Assembly (NCBI GenBank): GCA_964426875.1
Contig: CAYRSB010000008.1
Coordinates: forward strand, 1 to 59,845
Source of the DNA: Caldatribacterium sp964426875
GTDB lineage: Bacteria; Atribacterota; Atribacteria; Atribacterales; Caldatribacteriaceae
Length of the DNA stretch: 59,845 bases
Direction: 5' to 3'
Shown here one piece after another: positions 44,362 through 53,183 of the stretch. The position numbers and the translations under genes are program-made. Each line of letters starts with the position of its first letter. Within the stretch, counting starts at the first letter, position 1. The notes beneath the pieces were generated by a model, which worked only from the letters and a program-made list of their open reading frames with translations, was not told the origin of the DNA and did no database searches.

Positions 44362-44391
44362 TTGACACCCTCTTGAGGGATTCGATATAAT
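44362..44391 (+). promoter_or_regulatory. Consensus promoter of tRNA-Gln and the glmU operon
   Basis: TTGACA (44362-44367), an 18-bp spacer and TATAAT (44386-44391): both hexamers match the sigma-A consensus exactly. The tRNA starts 16 bp after the -10 box. No terminator was seen between the tRNA and glmU, so it may also drive the downstream genes. Confidence 0.88.
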
Positions 44392-44406
44392 TGAAGCGCT
44401 TCTTGC

Positions 44407-44481
44407 TGGGGTGTGGCCAAGCGGTAAGGCAAGGGACTTTGGATCCCTCATTCGGAGGTTCGAATCCTCCCACCCCAGCCA
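44407..44481 (+). tRNA. tRNA-Gln (anticodon UUG)
   Basis: 75 nt including encoded CCA. The acceptor stem is TGGGGTG/CACCCCA, the anticodon stem-loop is AGGGA-CTTTGGA-TCCCT (anticodon TTG), and the T-arm is GGAGG-TTCGAAT-CCTCC. The 5' U-A first pair is typical for bacterial tRNA-Gln. The glmU start lies 24 bp downstream. Confidence 0.96.
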
Positions 44482-44504
44482 GAGATTTTGGAGCGTGGAC
44501 CCGG

Positions 44505-45881
44505 GTGCACAATTTTGCTCTGGTGATACTGGCAGCAGGACAGGGGAAGAGAATACGCTCTCCTGTTCCTAAGATTCTTTTCCCCGCTTTAGGAAAACCG
44601 CTCGTTTGGTATTTGGTGAACGAGACGGAACCCCTTGCTTTTGGGGAACGTTTTTTGGTTGTGGCTCCGTCCTTTATGGAGAAAGTCCACGAGCTTTTCG
44701 GAGACGCCTTGAAGATTGTTCCTCAAAAGGAGCCTTTGGGAACTGGGGACGCTGCACGGTCTGTTCTCCCCTTTTTGGGTGAGGGCATTGAAGCTCTACT
44801 CATTCTCTATGCAGACATGCCTCTTGTCCCGGGGGAAATCCTCCAGAGTTTTCGTGAGTTCTTTGTAAGCACCGGGTGCGATCTTGCCTTTGTTGTCACC
44901 TCCTCTTTAAATCCTTCGGGATTTGGAAGGGTGATACGGGATTCCCAGGGTAGACCCCTGCGCATTGTGGAGGAAAAGGACTGCTCTCCTTCAGAACGTG
45001 GGATTCAAGAGATCAACGTGGGTATTTTCGCCCTTCGCCGTTCTTTGGCTTCGACCCTTTTACCTCTCCTTGGGAACTGCAACGCCCAGGGGGAATTCTA
45101 CCTCACCGACCTTGTGGCTCTGGCGCGGGACAGAGGATTTTCTGTGGCAGCATACGAGGTGGAGTGGAGCAGGGAGTTCATGAACGTGAATACTCCTTCT
45201 GACTTTGCCCTTCTTTTGCGCCTTTTGCGCGAGAAGAAGCTCGAGTCTCTCTTTTCCCAGGGCGTAAAGATTGTCGATTCTGAGGCGGTGTACATTGACT
45301 GGGATGTTGAGGTGGGAGAGGACACGTGGATCTATCCCGGAGTTTTGGTGGAGGGGAAAACGGTCGTTGCTCCTTGTGCCCGTATCGGGCCATTTTCGAG
45401 GATTGTGGAGAGTACGATCGGCAGAGGAAGCAGGATAGAGTACAGTGTAGTGGAGTATTCCCATATTGCTGAGGATGTGCAGGTTGGTCCCTTTGCTCAC
45501 CTCCGTCCAGGGACAGAACTCGCTCGGGGGGTACGCGTCGGAAATTTCGTAGAAGTAAAGAATTCCTCTGTAGGTGAGGGAACCAAGGCTTTACATCTTG
45601 CTTATCTTGGGGATGCCACCATTGGGAAAGCAGTGAACATTGGGGCCGGAACTATAACCTGCAATTTCGACGGAGTCAAGAAAAACCCTACATTTATAGA
45701 GGACGAGGCCTTCATAGGGAGTAATAACTCCCTGGTGGCTCCAGTGCGGGTCGGAAAAGGGGCATACACTGCTGCTGGCTCTACCATCACCCAGAATGTT
45801 CCACCTTATGCTTTAGGGGTGGGAAGGGCAAGGCAGGTCAACATTGAAGAGTGGGCAAAACGGAAAAAGAAGGATGGGTGA
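44505..45881 (+). CDS. glmU: Bifunctional UDP-N-acetylglucosamine pyrophosphorylase / glucosamine-1-phosphate N-acetyltransferase
   Basis: 458 aa from a GTG at 44505 that gives ALVILAAGQGKRIRS, the nucleotide-sugar motif (Lys replaces the usual Thr of GxGTRM). The N-terminal uridylyltransferase domain has GTGDAARSV and YADMPLV. The C-terminal left-handed beta-helix (from about residue 255) carries IGPFSRI, VGPFAHLRPGTEL, the LAYLGDATIGKAVNIGAG segment and TITCNFDG. It makes UDP-GlcNAc for peptidoglycan. An open frame runs upstream through the tRNA, but that is not coding. It lies 3 bp before prs. Confidence 0.95.
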   Translation: MHNFALVILAAGQGKRIRSPVPKILFPALGKPLVWYLVNETEPLAFGERFLVVAPSFMEKVHELFGDALKIVPQKEPLGTGDAARSVLPFLGEGIEALLILYADMPLVPGEILQSFREFFVSTGCDLAFVVTSSLNPSGFGRVIRDSQGRPLRIVEEKDCSPSERGIQEINVGIFALRRSLASTLLPLLGNCNAQGEFYLTDLVALARDRGFSVAAYEVEWSREFMNVNTPSDFALLLRLLREKKLESLFSQGVKIVDSEAVYIDWDVEVGEDTWIYPGVLVEGKTVVAPCARIGPFSRIVESTIGRGSRIEYSVVEYSHIAEDVQVGPFAHLRPGTELARGVRVGNFVEVKNSSVGEGTKALHLAYLGDATIGKAVNIGAGTITCNFDGVKKNPTFIEDEAFIGSNNSLVAPVRVGKGAYTAAGSTITQNVPPYALGVGRARQVNIEEWAKRKKKDG

Positions 45882-45884
45882 AAG

Positions 45885-46853
45885 ATGTTTGGTTTTACAG
45901 ATATGACACATCACCTGAAGGTTTTTTCGGGAAGTGCGAACCCCTACCTGGCACAGGAAATATGTTGGTATCTTGATATTCCCTTGGGTATGGTGGATCT
46001 GGGGCGTTTCCCTAACGGGGAAATACGGGTACGAATCGAAGAGAGTGTGCGGGGTTGTGATGTCTTTGTCGTCCAACCCACTTCTCCCCCGGCTAATGAT
46101 CATCTCATGGAGCTCCTTATCATGATTGATGCCCTGCATCGAGCTTCAGCCGAGCGCATTACCGCTGTCGTTCCCTTCTACGGGTATTGCAAGCAGGACC
46201 GAAAGACCAAAGGACGAGAGCCAATTTCGGCAAAACTTGTGGCCAATCTCCTCGTGACAGCTGGGGCGAATCGTATCCTCACCATGGATCTCCATGCCGG
46301 ACAAATCCAGGGGTTCTTCGATATCCCGGTAGACAACCTCGCTGCTCAGTCGTTGCTCACCCGGTACTTCGCTTCGAAAAACCTCAAGGACGTCGTGGTG
46401 GTAAGCCCCGATGTAGGGGGGACAGCCCGAGCGAGGAGTTTTGCCAATCGTCTGGGGGTGGACCTTGCAGTCATCGATAAACACCGTCCTTCGTATTCAG
46501 AAGTCATGGTCATGAACGTCATTGGGGATGTGAAAGGTCGGACGGCCATCATCGCGGATGACCTCATCGATACAGCAGGAACATTGGTTGAAGGGGCAGA
46601 AGCTCTTCTTGCAAGAGGGGCCAAAGAGGTATATGCCTGTGCTACACATCCTCTTTTCAGCGATCCGGCTCTCGAGCGGATCCGGGATTCGGCGATAAAA
46701 GAGGTAGTGGTGACCAATACCATTCATCTTGATGGGGAGGAATTAGCCCGCCGAGTGGGGGATAAGGTAAAGGTGCTTTCGGTTGCCCCAATTTTTGCTG
46801 AAGCCATCAAGCGCATTCACGGAGAGCTTTCCGTGAGCGAACTCTTCATATAG
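45885..46853 (+). CDS. prs: Ribose-phosphate pyrophosphokinase (PRPP synthase)
   Basis: 322 aa, class I length. It makes PRPP from ribose-5-phosphate and ATP. Motifs: catalytic flexible-loop region YCKQDRKTKGREPISAK, ATP/Mg site ILTMDLHAGQIQGFFDIP, pyrophosphate loop VVSPDVGGTARARSF and the PRPP-binding IIADDLIDTAGTL. The glmU-prs-rplY(ctc)-pth-mfd order is a well-known Gram-positive-like cluster. Confidence 0.97.
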   Translation: MFGFTDMTHHLKVFSGSANPYLAQEICWYLDIPLGMVDLGRFPNGEIRVRIEESVRGCDVFVVQPTSPPANDHLMELLIMIDALHRASAERITAVVPFYGYCKQDRKTKGREPISAKLVANLLVTAGANRILTMDLHAGQIQGFFDIPVDNLAAQSLLTRYFASKNLKDVVVVSPDVGGTARARSFANRLGVDLAVIDKHRPSYSEVMVMNVIGDVKGRTAIIADDLIDTAGTLVEGAEALLARGAKEVYACATHPLFSDPALERIRDSAIKEVVVTNTIHLDGEELARRVGDKVKVLSVAPIFAEAIKRIHGELSVSELFI

Positions 46854-46871
46854 AGAGGGAGTGAATAAAGG

Positions 46872-47528
46872 ATGAAGAAGGGTGAAACCATCACTGTAGA
46901 GCTTGAACGACGCATCGAGTTTGGAAAAGGCAGAACAAGGAAATTGCGACGCAGCGGCTTTGTCCCGGCAGTCCTGTATTCTCGGGAGAGTCAAAGGGGG
47001 GCAGAACCCTTAAAGATCCGTTTAGGGGAACTGGAGAGGATTCTCCGCATTCCTGGAGTGACCCATCACATCCTTGAGCTCTCCATAAATGGAGAAAAAC
47101 GACGGGGTATTATCAAGGACATTCAGTACAGTTCGGTAAAAAACGAGGTCTGGCATATTGATTTCTACGAGGTGAAAGCTGATCAGAAGATCTCTCTCAC
47201 CGTTCCTGTTGTCCTTCAGGGAGAGGCCAAGGGTGTGAAAGCGGGAGGCATTCTTGAACTTGCTACTCCAGAACTTGAAATTGAATGCTTACCTGACGCC
47301 ATCCCGGAAGCCATTGTGGTTGATGTGAGTAGCCTGGAAATCGGAGACGCTATCCATGTGCGGGAACTCAAAGTACCGGAGGGAGTGACGATCGCGGAAA
47401 ATCCCGACGAGGTAGTTGTGGTCATTACTCCGCCTGAGATGGTTGCTGAGGAAGAGGCCCCTTCTGAAGAAGAACCGGAGGCCCCCAAAGTCATCTCCAA
47501 AGGCAAGGCTGAGAAAGAGGAAAAGTGA
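46872..47528 (+). CDS. rplY: Ribosomal protein bL25, Ctc (general stress) form
   Basis: 218 aa, the long TL5/CTC form with a C-terminal beta domain. The 5S-RNA-binding N-domain shows RKLRRSGFVPAVLYS and GIIKDIQYSSVKNEVWHIDFYEV. The second domain contains GVKAGGILELATPELEIECLP and DVSSLEIGDAIHVREL. An acidic C-terminal tail follows. It binds 5S rRNA on the large subunit. It is located between prs and pth as in Bacillus. Confidence 0.95.
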   Translation: MKKGETITVELERRIEFGKGRTRKLRRSGFVPAVLYSRESQRGAEPLKIRLGELERILRIPGVTHHILELSINGEKRRGIIKDIQYSSVKNEVWHIDFYEVKADQKISLTVPVVLQGEAKGVKAGGILELATPELEIECLPDAIPEAIVVDVSSLEIGDAIHVRELKVPEGVTIAENPDEVVVVITPPEMVAEEEAPSEEEPEAPKVISKGKAEKEEK

Positions 47529-47537
47529 GGTAGGTCC

Positions 47538-48128
47538 GTGTTTCTTTTGGTGGGGCTGGGAAACCCGGGGGTGAAGTTCTCGGCCACACGGCACAACGCT
47601 GGCTTCCGGGTCCTCGATCTCATAGCTGAGCATTTGCAGCTTTCCTGGAAGTACGAGGACCATTTCAGCTGGGCAAAGGGTGTATCCGGGAGGAAGACGG
47701 TATACCTTGTAAAACCCCTCACTTTCATGAATTTGAGTGGTGAAGGACTTTTGGCTTTTTTTGCCCATCATGAGGGTGATTTTGAAACGATCATTGTGGT
47801 GTACGATGAGCTCGATTTCCCCCCGGGTGTGGTGCGTATAAAGCGTGGCGGAGGAGTTGCAGGGCATAAGGGCTTGCAGTCGATAGTGGAGGCTTTGGGA
47901 ACAAAAGACTTTGTGCGGGTACGGGTAGGAATCGGAAGGCCGAAGAATCGAGAAGAGTTGGTCGACCATGTTCTTGGGGTCCCCCAGGGGGAAGAATGTG
48001 AGCTCCTTAGGTCGGCAGAAAAGAGGGCTGCCGAAGCAGTATTATGTATCCTTGAAAACGGGGTCGAGCGAACCATGAGTCTCTTCAATGCCCGGGAGGA
48101 GAGACATGGACAGAAAGAGGCTTGCTGA
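47538..48128 (+). CDS. pth: Peptidyl-tRNA hydrolase
   Basis: 196 aa from a GTG at 47538. It recycles tRNA from prematurely released peptidyl-tRNA. The catalytic His is in ATRHNAGF, substrate residues are in LVKPLTFMNLSGEG, and the Asp is in VYDELDFPPG; GGGVAGHKGLQSI completes the signature. The 3' end overlaps the next gene by 23 bp. Confidence 0.96.
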   Translation: MFLLVGLGNPGVKFSATRHNAGFRVLDLIAEHLQLSWKYEDHFSWAKGVSGRKTVYLVKPLTFMNLSGEGLLAFFAHHEGDFETIIVVYDELDFPPGVVRIKRGGGVAGHKGLQSIVEALGTKDFVRVRVGIGRPKNREELVDHVLGVPQGEECELLRSAEKRAAEAVLCILENGVERTMSLFNAREERHGQKEAC

Positions 48129-48687
48129 GCGATTGTCTCTAATTCTCCAGCCCCAGGCAGTGGCTATTCTCCTTTACGCTCTGGTGTCTTTTACCTTTTC
48201 TCGTGGTTTGCAGGCCTTGCTCTTTTTCGTCTTGGGCATACTTTTTGTAAGCGTCTTTCCGACGCTCTTCGTGCTCTTTTTGGCCCGCTGGGGTAAAGTT
48301 TCGGATCCTGATCTTCCCAAAAGGGAAGAGCGCTTCTTCCCATATCTTGCCATTGTAGGTATGTATGGGGCGCTTTTCGTCCTCTTTCTTTTCCTCTCTG
48401 CTCCCCGACCTCTTTTGGCCATTACCCTCTGCTACGTGGTGATAACCTTTGTTGGGGCAATTATTTCTCTTTTTTGGAAAATCAGCCTGCACCTTGCCGG
48501 AATTGCAGGACCAGTAACGGCACTCTCTTTCCTTTTGCACCCCCTCTGGGGGTTGCTCTACTTTCTTCTTTTGCCCCTTGGGTGGGCAAGGATATATCTC
48601 AAGAAGCACACTCCTTCCCAGGCTGTTTTGGGAAGTCTTCTCTCAGCATTCCTCACCTATGCGATTGTAAAGTTGCTCTGTTTCTGA
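48106..48687 (+). CDS. PAP2-like membrane protein
   Basis: 193 aa from the ATG at 48106 (Shine-Dalgarno GGGAGGAG). It has about five to six transmembrane helices. The loop DPDLPKREERFFP resembles the first phosphatase motif of phosphatidic-acid-phosphatase-like proteins of thermophiles and archaea. KISLHLAGIAGPVTALSF stands where the PSGH motif occurs, and WARIYLKKHTPSQAVLGSL resembles the third motif. Catalytic histidines are not fully canonical, so lipid-phosphatase activity is uncertain. It is embedded in a translation and repair operon. Confidence 0.65.
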   Translation: MDRKRLAERLSLILQPQAVAILLYALVSFTFSRGLQALLFFVLGILFVSVFPTLFVLFLARWGKVSDPDLPKREERFFPYLAIVGMYGALFVLFLFLSAPRPLLAITLCYVVITFVGAIISLFWKISLHLAGIAGPVTALSFLLHPLWGLLYFLLLPLGWARIYLKKHTPSQAVLGSLLSAFLTYAIVKLLCF

Positions 48688-48693
48688 TCCTTC

Positions 48694-51600
48694 ATGAGGA
48701 CTGTATTGGGTCTTTTTGAGGATTTCCGAAAGGCTGAAAAAAAGCTGGTACGTTCCAAGAAGCTCTCCCTTTCTCTCTCCCCCTCCTTGGGATCGATTTT
48801 TGCCCTCCTTTTGGGGGAGAAGCAGCCGGTACTCTATGTTGTCTCTTCGAAAACTCAATGTTTCCGGGTTGTGGAAGAGATGCAAACCCTTTCTCGCTTT
48901 TTCGGTTTCACAGGAAAGGTGGTAGAGGGGAAGGTTGAGGAGGCCTTTTCGGGAGTAGCCTTGCAAAAAGACCTTCGGGAGATGTCGCAGGGAGTTCTTG
49001 TGGTGGCAGTGGAAGATCTACGCAAAGATGTGGAGGAACTTGAGTATTTCCTTTCTCACTCCTTTTTCCTCACTCGAGGAACCCACATCGACCGAGAGAA
49101 GCTTTTGGACCTTCTTTTCTCCTTGGGATATGAGCGGGTAGGAACAGTGATCGAGAAGGGGCAAGTGGCCATCCGAGGAGAGGTAGTGGACCTTTTCCCA
49201 CCGTATCTTGAGGAACCGATACGGACGTACTGGTGGGGCAACGTCCTGGAGAGAATGCGAGTGTTTGACCCACAAACCCAGAGGACCAAAGGAGACATCG
49301 ACAATCTCTTCCTTCCTCCAAAAAGTGGGGAGTTCAAGAGGACGGGATTCTGGCGAATTTTGCGGCAGTGGGCACAGGTTGTTTTCTGGGAACGGGTGCT
49401 CCTTGAGGATATTTCTTTCTCTTCGCAGAGCCTCGTATTTTTGGGTATTGGGGAGGGCGAGAGTTTCAAAATTCAAGAAGAACGTATTCCCTCTTTTCGA
49501 GGAGATCTCTCCTCTTTTGTCCATTTTCTTCAAGAATTTCCTTTTACCCAGTTGGTGTGTTTTCTTCCCGAAGAAAAGAAGGTACTCCTTGAAGACATCC
49601 TTCAGGGAGAGGGAATCGAAGGAAAGGAAATCCAACTTGAAGAGGGATATTTGCGACAAGGATTTGCGTTTCCTGTTGACAGATGGGTGTTTTTAGGGGA
49701 AGAAGACATCTTCGGACGCGAATTCCTGCGGGGTAGAGAAAAGATTCTTCCTTCCTCGGCGGAAATCCTCTCCACCCTTTCCCCCGGGGACTATGTGGTG
49801 CATGAAGAGGAGGGTATCGGCATTTTCCAGGGCTTGCAGGAGATGGTAGTTTCGGGAGTACGGCGGGTATACCTCGAGATTGCCTATGCGGGGGGCGACA
49901 AACTCTACGTGCCCATTGAGAATGCCCATCTCGTGGAGAAATACGTAGGTCTTGGAGAAGCAAAGCCCCAGGTTCACCGTTTGGGAAAGGATGACTGGAA
50001 AAGAACCAAGGAACGGGTGCGCCGCTCTGTAGAGAGGGTGGCAAGGGATCTCCTTGAACTCTATGCTCGCCGGCATGTTGAGCGGGGACATGCTTTTCCC
50101 CCAGACACCTCCTGGCAGCGGGAACTTGAGCTTTCTTTCCCCTTTCTGGAAACGCCGGACCAGAAGCGGGCCATTGAAGAAGTTAAGCGGGACATGGAAA
50201 GTCCCCGTCCCATGGATCGTTTAGTGTGTGGGGATGTGGGATATGGGAAAACGGAAGTGGCAGTGCGAGCCGCCTTTAAGGCAGTCATGGATGGGAAACA
50301 AGTGGTTCTTTTGGCGCCTACTACTTTGCTTTCCGAGCAGCATTACCTCACCTTTACTGAAAGGATGAAGAACTTTCCGGTGCGCATTGCCGTTTTGAAC
50401 CGTTTCCGTACTCCACAGGAACAACGAGAGATTTTAGAGAAAACCGCCCGAGGAGAAATCGATATTCTCATCGGAACGCATCGCCTATTGCAGAGAGACG
50501 TTCAGCTGAAGGATTTAGGTCTTCTTATCATCGACGAGGAACAGCGCTTTGGAGTTATGCACAAAGAACATTTGAAGAAACTTCGATCGAATGTGGATGT
50601 TTTGACTCTCACGGCCACTCCCATTCCTCGGACGCTCTACCTTTCTCTTTTGGGTATTCGAGACATCAGTGTTATCGAAACGCCCCCCGAGGGTCGAAAA
50701 CCCATATACACCCTTGTTCTGCCCCGCGACCTCAGAACCGTAGAGGAAGCCGTTCGCCGAGAGATTTCCCGAGGAGGTCAAGTGTTCTACATTTGCCCCC
50801 GTATTCGGGATCTTTTTCGGGTAGAGAAGGAGCTTCGGGAACTATTCCCGAGCCTTCCACTCGCCGTGGCCCATGGACGACTTCGGGGAAGGGAACTCGA
50901 GCGAGTGATGGAGGGGTTCTATCGCGGGGAAATACCCCTTCTTCTTTCCACCACCATTGTAGAAATTGGCATTGATGTCCCCCGGGCCAACACCCTTATC
51001 GTGGACTTTGCCCCTTTTTTCGGGTTGGCACAACTCTATCAGCTCCGGGGAAGAGTGGGACGTTTTGACCGGGAAGCCTATGCCTACTTCCTCTATCCGC
51101 AGCATCTTACTCCTGAGGCCCGGGAGCGCCTTGAAGCACTTCTTGAGTTTGGGGGAACCGGTTCAGGTTTGAAGCTTGCCATGCGAGACCTTGAGATCCG
51201 TGGAGCGGGGAATATTTTAGGAACGGAACAGCACGGCTTTATCCAGGAAGTGGGTTTTTCTCTCTACATGAGACTTCTTGAGGGAGAAATTGCCCGCCTG
51301 CAGGGAGAAGACCACACGCCCCAGGGCCCGGAGCCCAAGATTCACCTTCACCAGGAGGCTTTCATTCCTTCTTCCTACATCGAGAACGAGAGCGAACGCC
51401 TGCGTTTCTATCAACTTCTTTTTGCAGCGAGGACGGATAGAGAGAGGAGAGCACTCCAGGAAGAGATAGAAGACCGTTTTGGGAGGATGCCGGAAGAAGT
51501 TCGTCGTCTTTTTGAGGTTACACGTATCCGCTGTTATGCTAAAATAACTCAGGTTATCAGCGTGGAAGAGCGAAGTGAGGGTGTGTACCTTCTTGCACCC

Positions 51601-51771
51601 CTCGAGGTACTGGTGAAATTCCAAAAGGAAAGCGAAAATTTGGGGATACGGGGAAAGATAGTGACCGAACATGGTCAGGGGGTTTTACTCCTCCCTCGAG
51701 TGCCGGTTGAAACTTTAAGTGTGCTCTTTGAAGGGATGGCGGATGTTCATGAACAAGAAACGCCTCGGTGA
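48694..51771 (+). CDS. mfd: Transcription-repair coupling factor Mfd
   Basis: 1025 aa, slightly shorter than E. coli Mfd (1148). The RNA-polymerase-interacting region (GDYVVHEEEGIGIFQGL, YAGGDKLYVPIE) is near residues 360-415. The translocase has Walker A GDVGYGKTEVAVRAA, the DEEQRFG box, TATPIPRTL and the RecG-like helicase C motifs QLRGRVGR. The C-terminal TRCF domain follows. The N-terminal UvrB-homology module is shorter than usual. It removes stalled RNA polymerase and recruits UvrA. Its end overlaps mazG by 29 bp. Confidence 0.97.
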   Translation: MRTVLGLFEDFRKAEKKLVRSKKLSLSLSPSLGSIFALLLGEKQPVLYVVSSKTQCFRVVEEMQTLSRFFGFTGKVVEGKVEEAFSGVALQKDLREMSQGVLVVAVEDLRKDVEELEYFLSHSFFLTRGTHIDREKLLDLLFSLGYERVGTVIEKGQVAIRGEVVDLFPPYLEEPIRTYWWGNVLERMRVFDPQTQRTKGDIDNLFLPPKSGEFKRTGFWRILRQWAQVVFWERVLLEDISFSSQSLVFLGIGEGESFKIQEERIPSFRGDLSSFVHFLQEFPFTQLVCFLPEEKKVLLEDILQGEGIEGKEIQLEEGYLRQGFAFPVDRWVFLGEEDIFGREFLRGREKILPSSAEILSTLSPGDYVVHEEEGIGIFQGLQEMVVSGVRRVYLEIAYAGGDKLYVPIENAHLVEKYVGLGEAKPQVHRLGKDDWKRTKERVRRSVERVARDLLELYARRHVERGHAFPPDTSWQRELELSFPFLETPDQKRAIEEVKRDMESPRPMDRLVCGDVGYGKTEVAVRAAFKAVMDGKQVVLLAPTTLLSEQHYLTFTERMKNFPVRIAVLNRFRTPQEQREILEKTARGEIDILIGTHRLLQRDVQLKDLGLLIIDEEQRFGVMHKEHLKKLRSNVDVLTLTATPIPRTLYLSLLGIRDISVIETPPEGRKPIYTLVLPRDLRTVEEAVRREISRGGQVFYICPRIRDLFRVEKELRELFPSLPLAVAHGRLRGRELERVMEGFYRGEIPLLLSTTIVEIGIDVPRANTLIVDFAPFFGLAQLYQLRGRVGRFDREAYAYFLYPQHLTPEARERLEALLEFGGTGSGLKLAMRDLEIRGAGNILGTEQHGFIQEVGFSLYMRLLEGEIARLQGEDHTPQGPEPKIHLHQEAFIPSSYIENESERLRFYQLLFAARTDRERRALQEEIEDRFGRMPEEVRRLFEVTRIRCYAKITQVISVEERSEGVYLLAPLEVLVKFQKESENLGIRGKIVTEHGQGVLLLPRVPVETLSVLFEGMADVHEQETPR

Positions 51772-52543
51772 GCTCTTTGAAGAACTGGTAGAGATTGTAG
51801 CCACTCTACGAGGAAGAAATGGTTGTCCCTGGGACAGGGAACAGACCCGTGCCACCCTGAAACCTCTCATGCTTGAAGAGCTCTATGAGGCCTTTGATGC
51901 CATCGATGGAGAGAACGAGGGGGCTTTAAAAGAAGAGCTTGGGGACATGCTCCTTCACATCGTCTTCCATGCCCAGATCGGTAAAGAAGAAGGCACTTTT
52001 ACCATAGAGGATATTCTTTTCCATATCATTGCTAAAATGAAGGAGCGCCATCCCCATGTTTTCGGAGAGACAAAGGTGCGGGATGTGGATGAAGTGCTCC
52101 TCAACTGGGAGAAGATTAAGGAGAAGGAACGAAAGAAAGAGGGCATGCTTGCCTCCTTACCTAAATCTTTACCGGCTCTTTTGCGGGCTCATGCCATGCA
52201 GGCCCGGGTAGCTCGGGTGGGGTTCGACTGGAAAGATGCTAAGGATGTGGAGAAAAAAGTGGAGGAGGAGTGGAAGGAGTTCAAAAGAGCCTGGGAAGAC
52301 AGTGACTCTGGGCAAATGGAGAAGGAATGGGGAGACCTCGTTTTTGCCCTGGTAAACCTGGCTCGCCACCTGAAGATTCAGCCTGAGGAAGCATTGCGAA
52401 AGGCCTGCGATCGCTTTGCTGAGAGGTTTGCGTTCATAGAAGAAAACCTCCGGGCTGAGGGGAAAGATATCTCAGAAGTCTCTCTTGAGGAGATGGATGC
52501 CCTATGGGAAAAGGCCAAAAGAAAACCTTTGAAGCGCTCTTAG
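51743..52543 (+). CDS. mazG: Nucleoside triphosphate pyrophosphohydrolase MazG
   Basis: 266 aa, with the two MazG domains of the E. coli type. Domain 1 has CPWDREQTRATLKP, EELYEAFDAI and EELGDMLLHIVFHA; domain 2 has VEEEWKEFKRAW and EWGDLVFALVNLAR. It hydrolyses NTPs and dNTPs to monophosphates. The start may be the ATG at 51743 or that at 51749. mfd-mazG-S4 protein order resembles the B. subtilis mfd-yabN-yabO region, except that the methylase half of YabN is missing here. It overlaps the next gene by 40 bp. Confidence 0.93.
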   Translation: MFMNKKRLGELFEELVEIVATLRGRNGCPWDREQTRATLKPLMLEELYEAFDAIDGENEGALKEELGDMLLHIVFHAQIGKEEGTFTIEDILFHIIAKMKERHPHVFGETKVRDVDEVLLNWEKIKEKERKKEGMLASLPKSLPALLRAHAMQARVARVGFDWKDAKDVEKKVEEEWKEFKRAWEDSDSGQMEKEWGDLVFALVNLARHLKIQPEEALRKACDRFAERFAFIEENLRAEGKDISEVSLEEMDALWEKAKRKPLKRS

Positions 52544-52929
52544 AACGAGTGCGTCTCCTTGTGCCTCTTGTTCGAGGATGGAATCCGGATTGCATCGTGG
52601 GGGTAAATGCGGAAGGCATGCTCCTTGGGAGTGTGCTTTCCGGGATTCTCGAGAAAGAGATGCGTACCCTTAGTGTTGCCCTGGAGCCAGGCGATGTCTT
52701 GTGGGAGAACGTGGGAGACCTCTCGGGGAAGAGGGTAGTGGCTGTGGCAAGGTCTTTTGCTTCTTCACAAGAGCGGGAGTTTGTGGAAATATTTCTGAAG
52801 GAAAAGGGTGCGCTCTCGGTACTCGTCATGGTCATGGTGGGCAGGGGAGGAGATTACTCCTGTTTCCCTGAACTCGAAGGGGATGATACTTTCTCCTGGG
52901 AAGAGGAATGCGACTTGATAAGTTTCTAA
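52504..52929 (+). CDS. Phosphoribosyltransferase-fold protein without a PRPP loop
   Basis: 141 aa. The pattern WNPDCIVGVNAEGMLLGSVLSGIL followed by LSGKRVVAVARSFASSQEREFVEIF resembles the first strands and PRPP-loop region of type I phosphoribosyltransferases. The usual DD-x-x-TGxT motif is replaced by ARSFASSQ, so PRPP binding is unlikely. It may be a regulatory or degenerate PRTase. It overlaps mazG by 40 bp and rqcP by 22 bp, so it is translated as part of this operon and is not likely to be decayed. Confidence 0.55.
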   Translation: MGKGQKKTFEALLERVRLLVPLVRGWNPDCIVGVNAEGMLLGSVLSGILEKEMRTLSVALEPGDVLWENVGDLSGKRVVAVARSFASSQEREFVEIFLKEKGALSVLVMVMVGRGGDYSCFPELEGDDTFSWEEECDLISF

Positions 52930-53183
52930 AGCTTTCTCGACTCATTAAGCGTCGTCCGGTGGCTCAGCTTGCCTGCCGGAGTGAGAGGGTCTTGGTGAAT
53001 GGGCAGGTGGCAAAGCCGGCGTACCAGGTGAAGGTGGGAGACATTATAACCTTGCGGGCTCCAGAATGGGAAATGACTGTGGAAGTGCTTTCTCTTTCTG
53101 TTCCTCGAGGGGCGGAAGAGTTCATGTATCGAGTGGTGAAGATGGAAAGGAGGGAAGAGCGAGGTTGGGAGAGCGGCCTTTAA
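52908..53183 (+). CDS. rqcP: S4-domain ribosome quality-control protein RqcP (YabO/Hsp15 family)
   Basis: 91 aa. The S4 RNA-binding domain MRLDKFLKLSRLIKRRPVAQ continues with ERVLVNGQVAKPAYQVKVGD. In B. subtilis RqcP works with RqcH in alanine tailing of stalled nascent chains on 60S-like (50S) subunits. The location after mfd-mazG matches yabO. It overlaps the downstream gene by 19 bp. Confidence 0.92.
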   Translation: MRLDKFLKLSRLIKRRPVAQLACRSERVLVNGQVAKPAYQVKVGDIITLRAPEWEMTVEVLSLSVPRGAEEFMYRVVKMERREERGWESGL

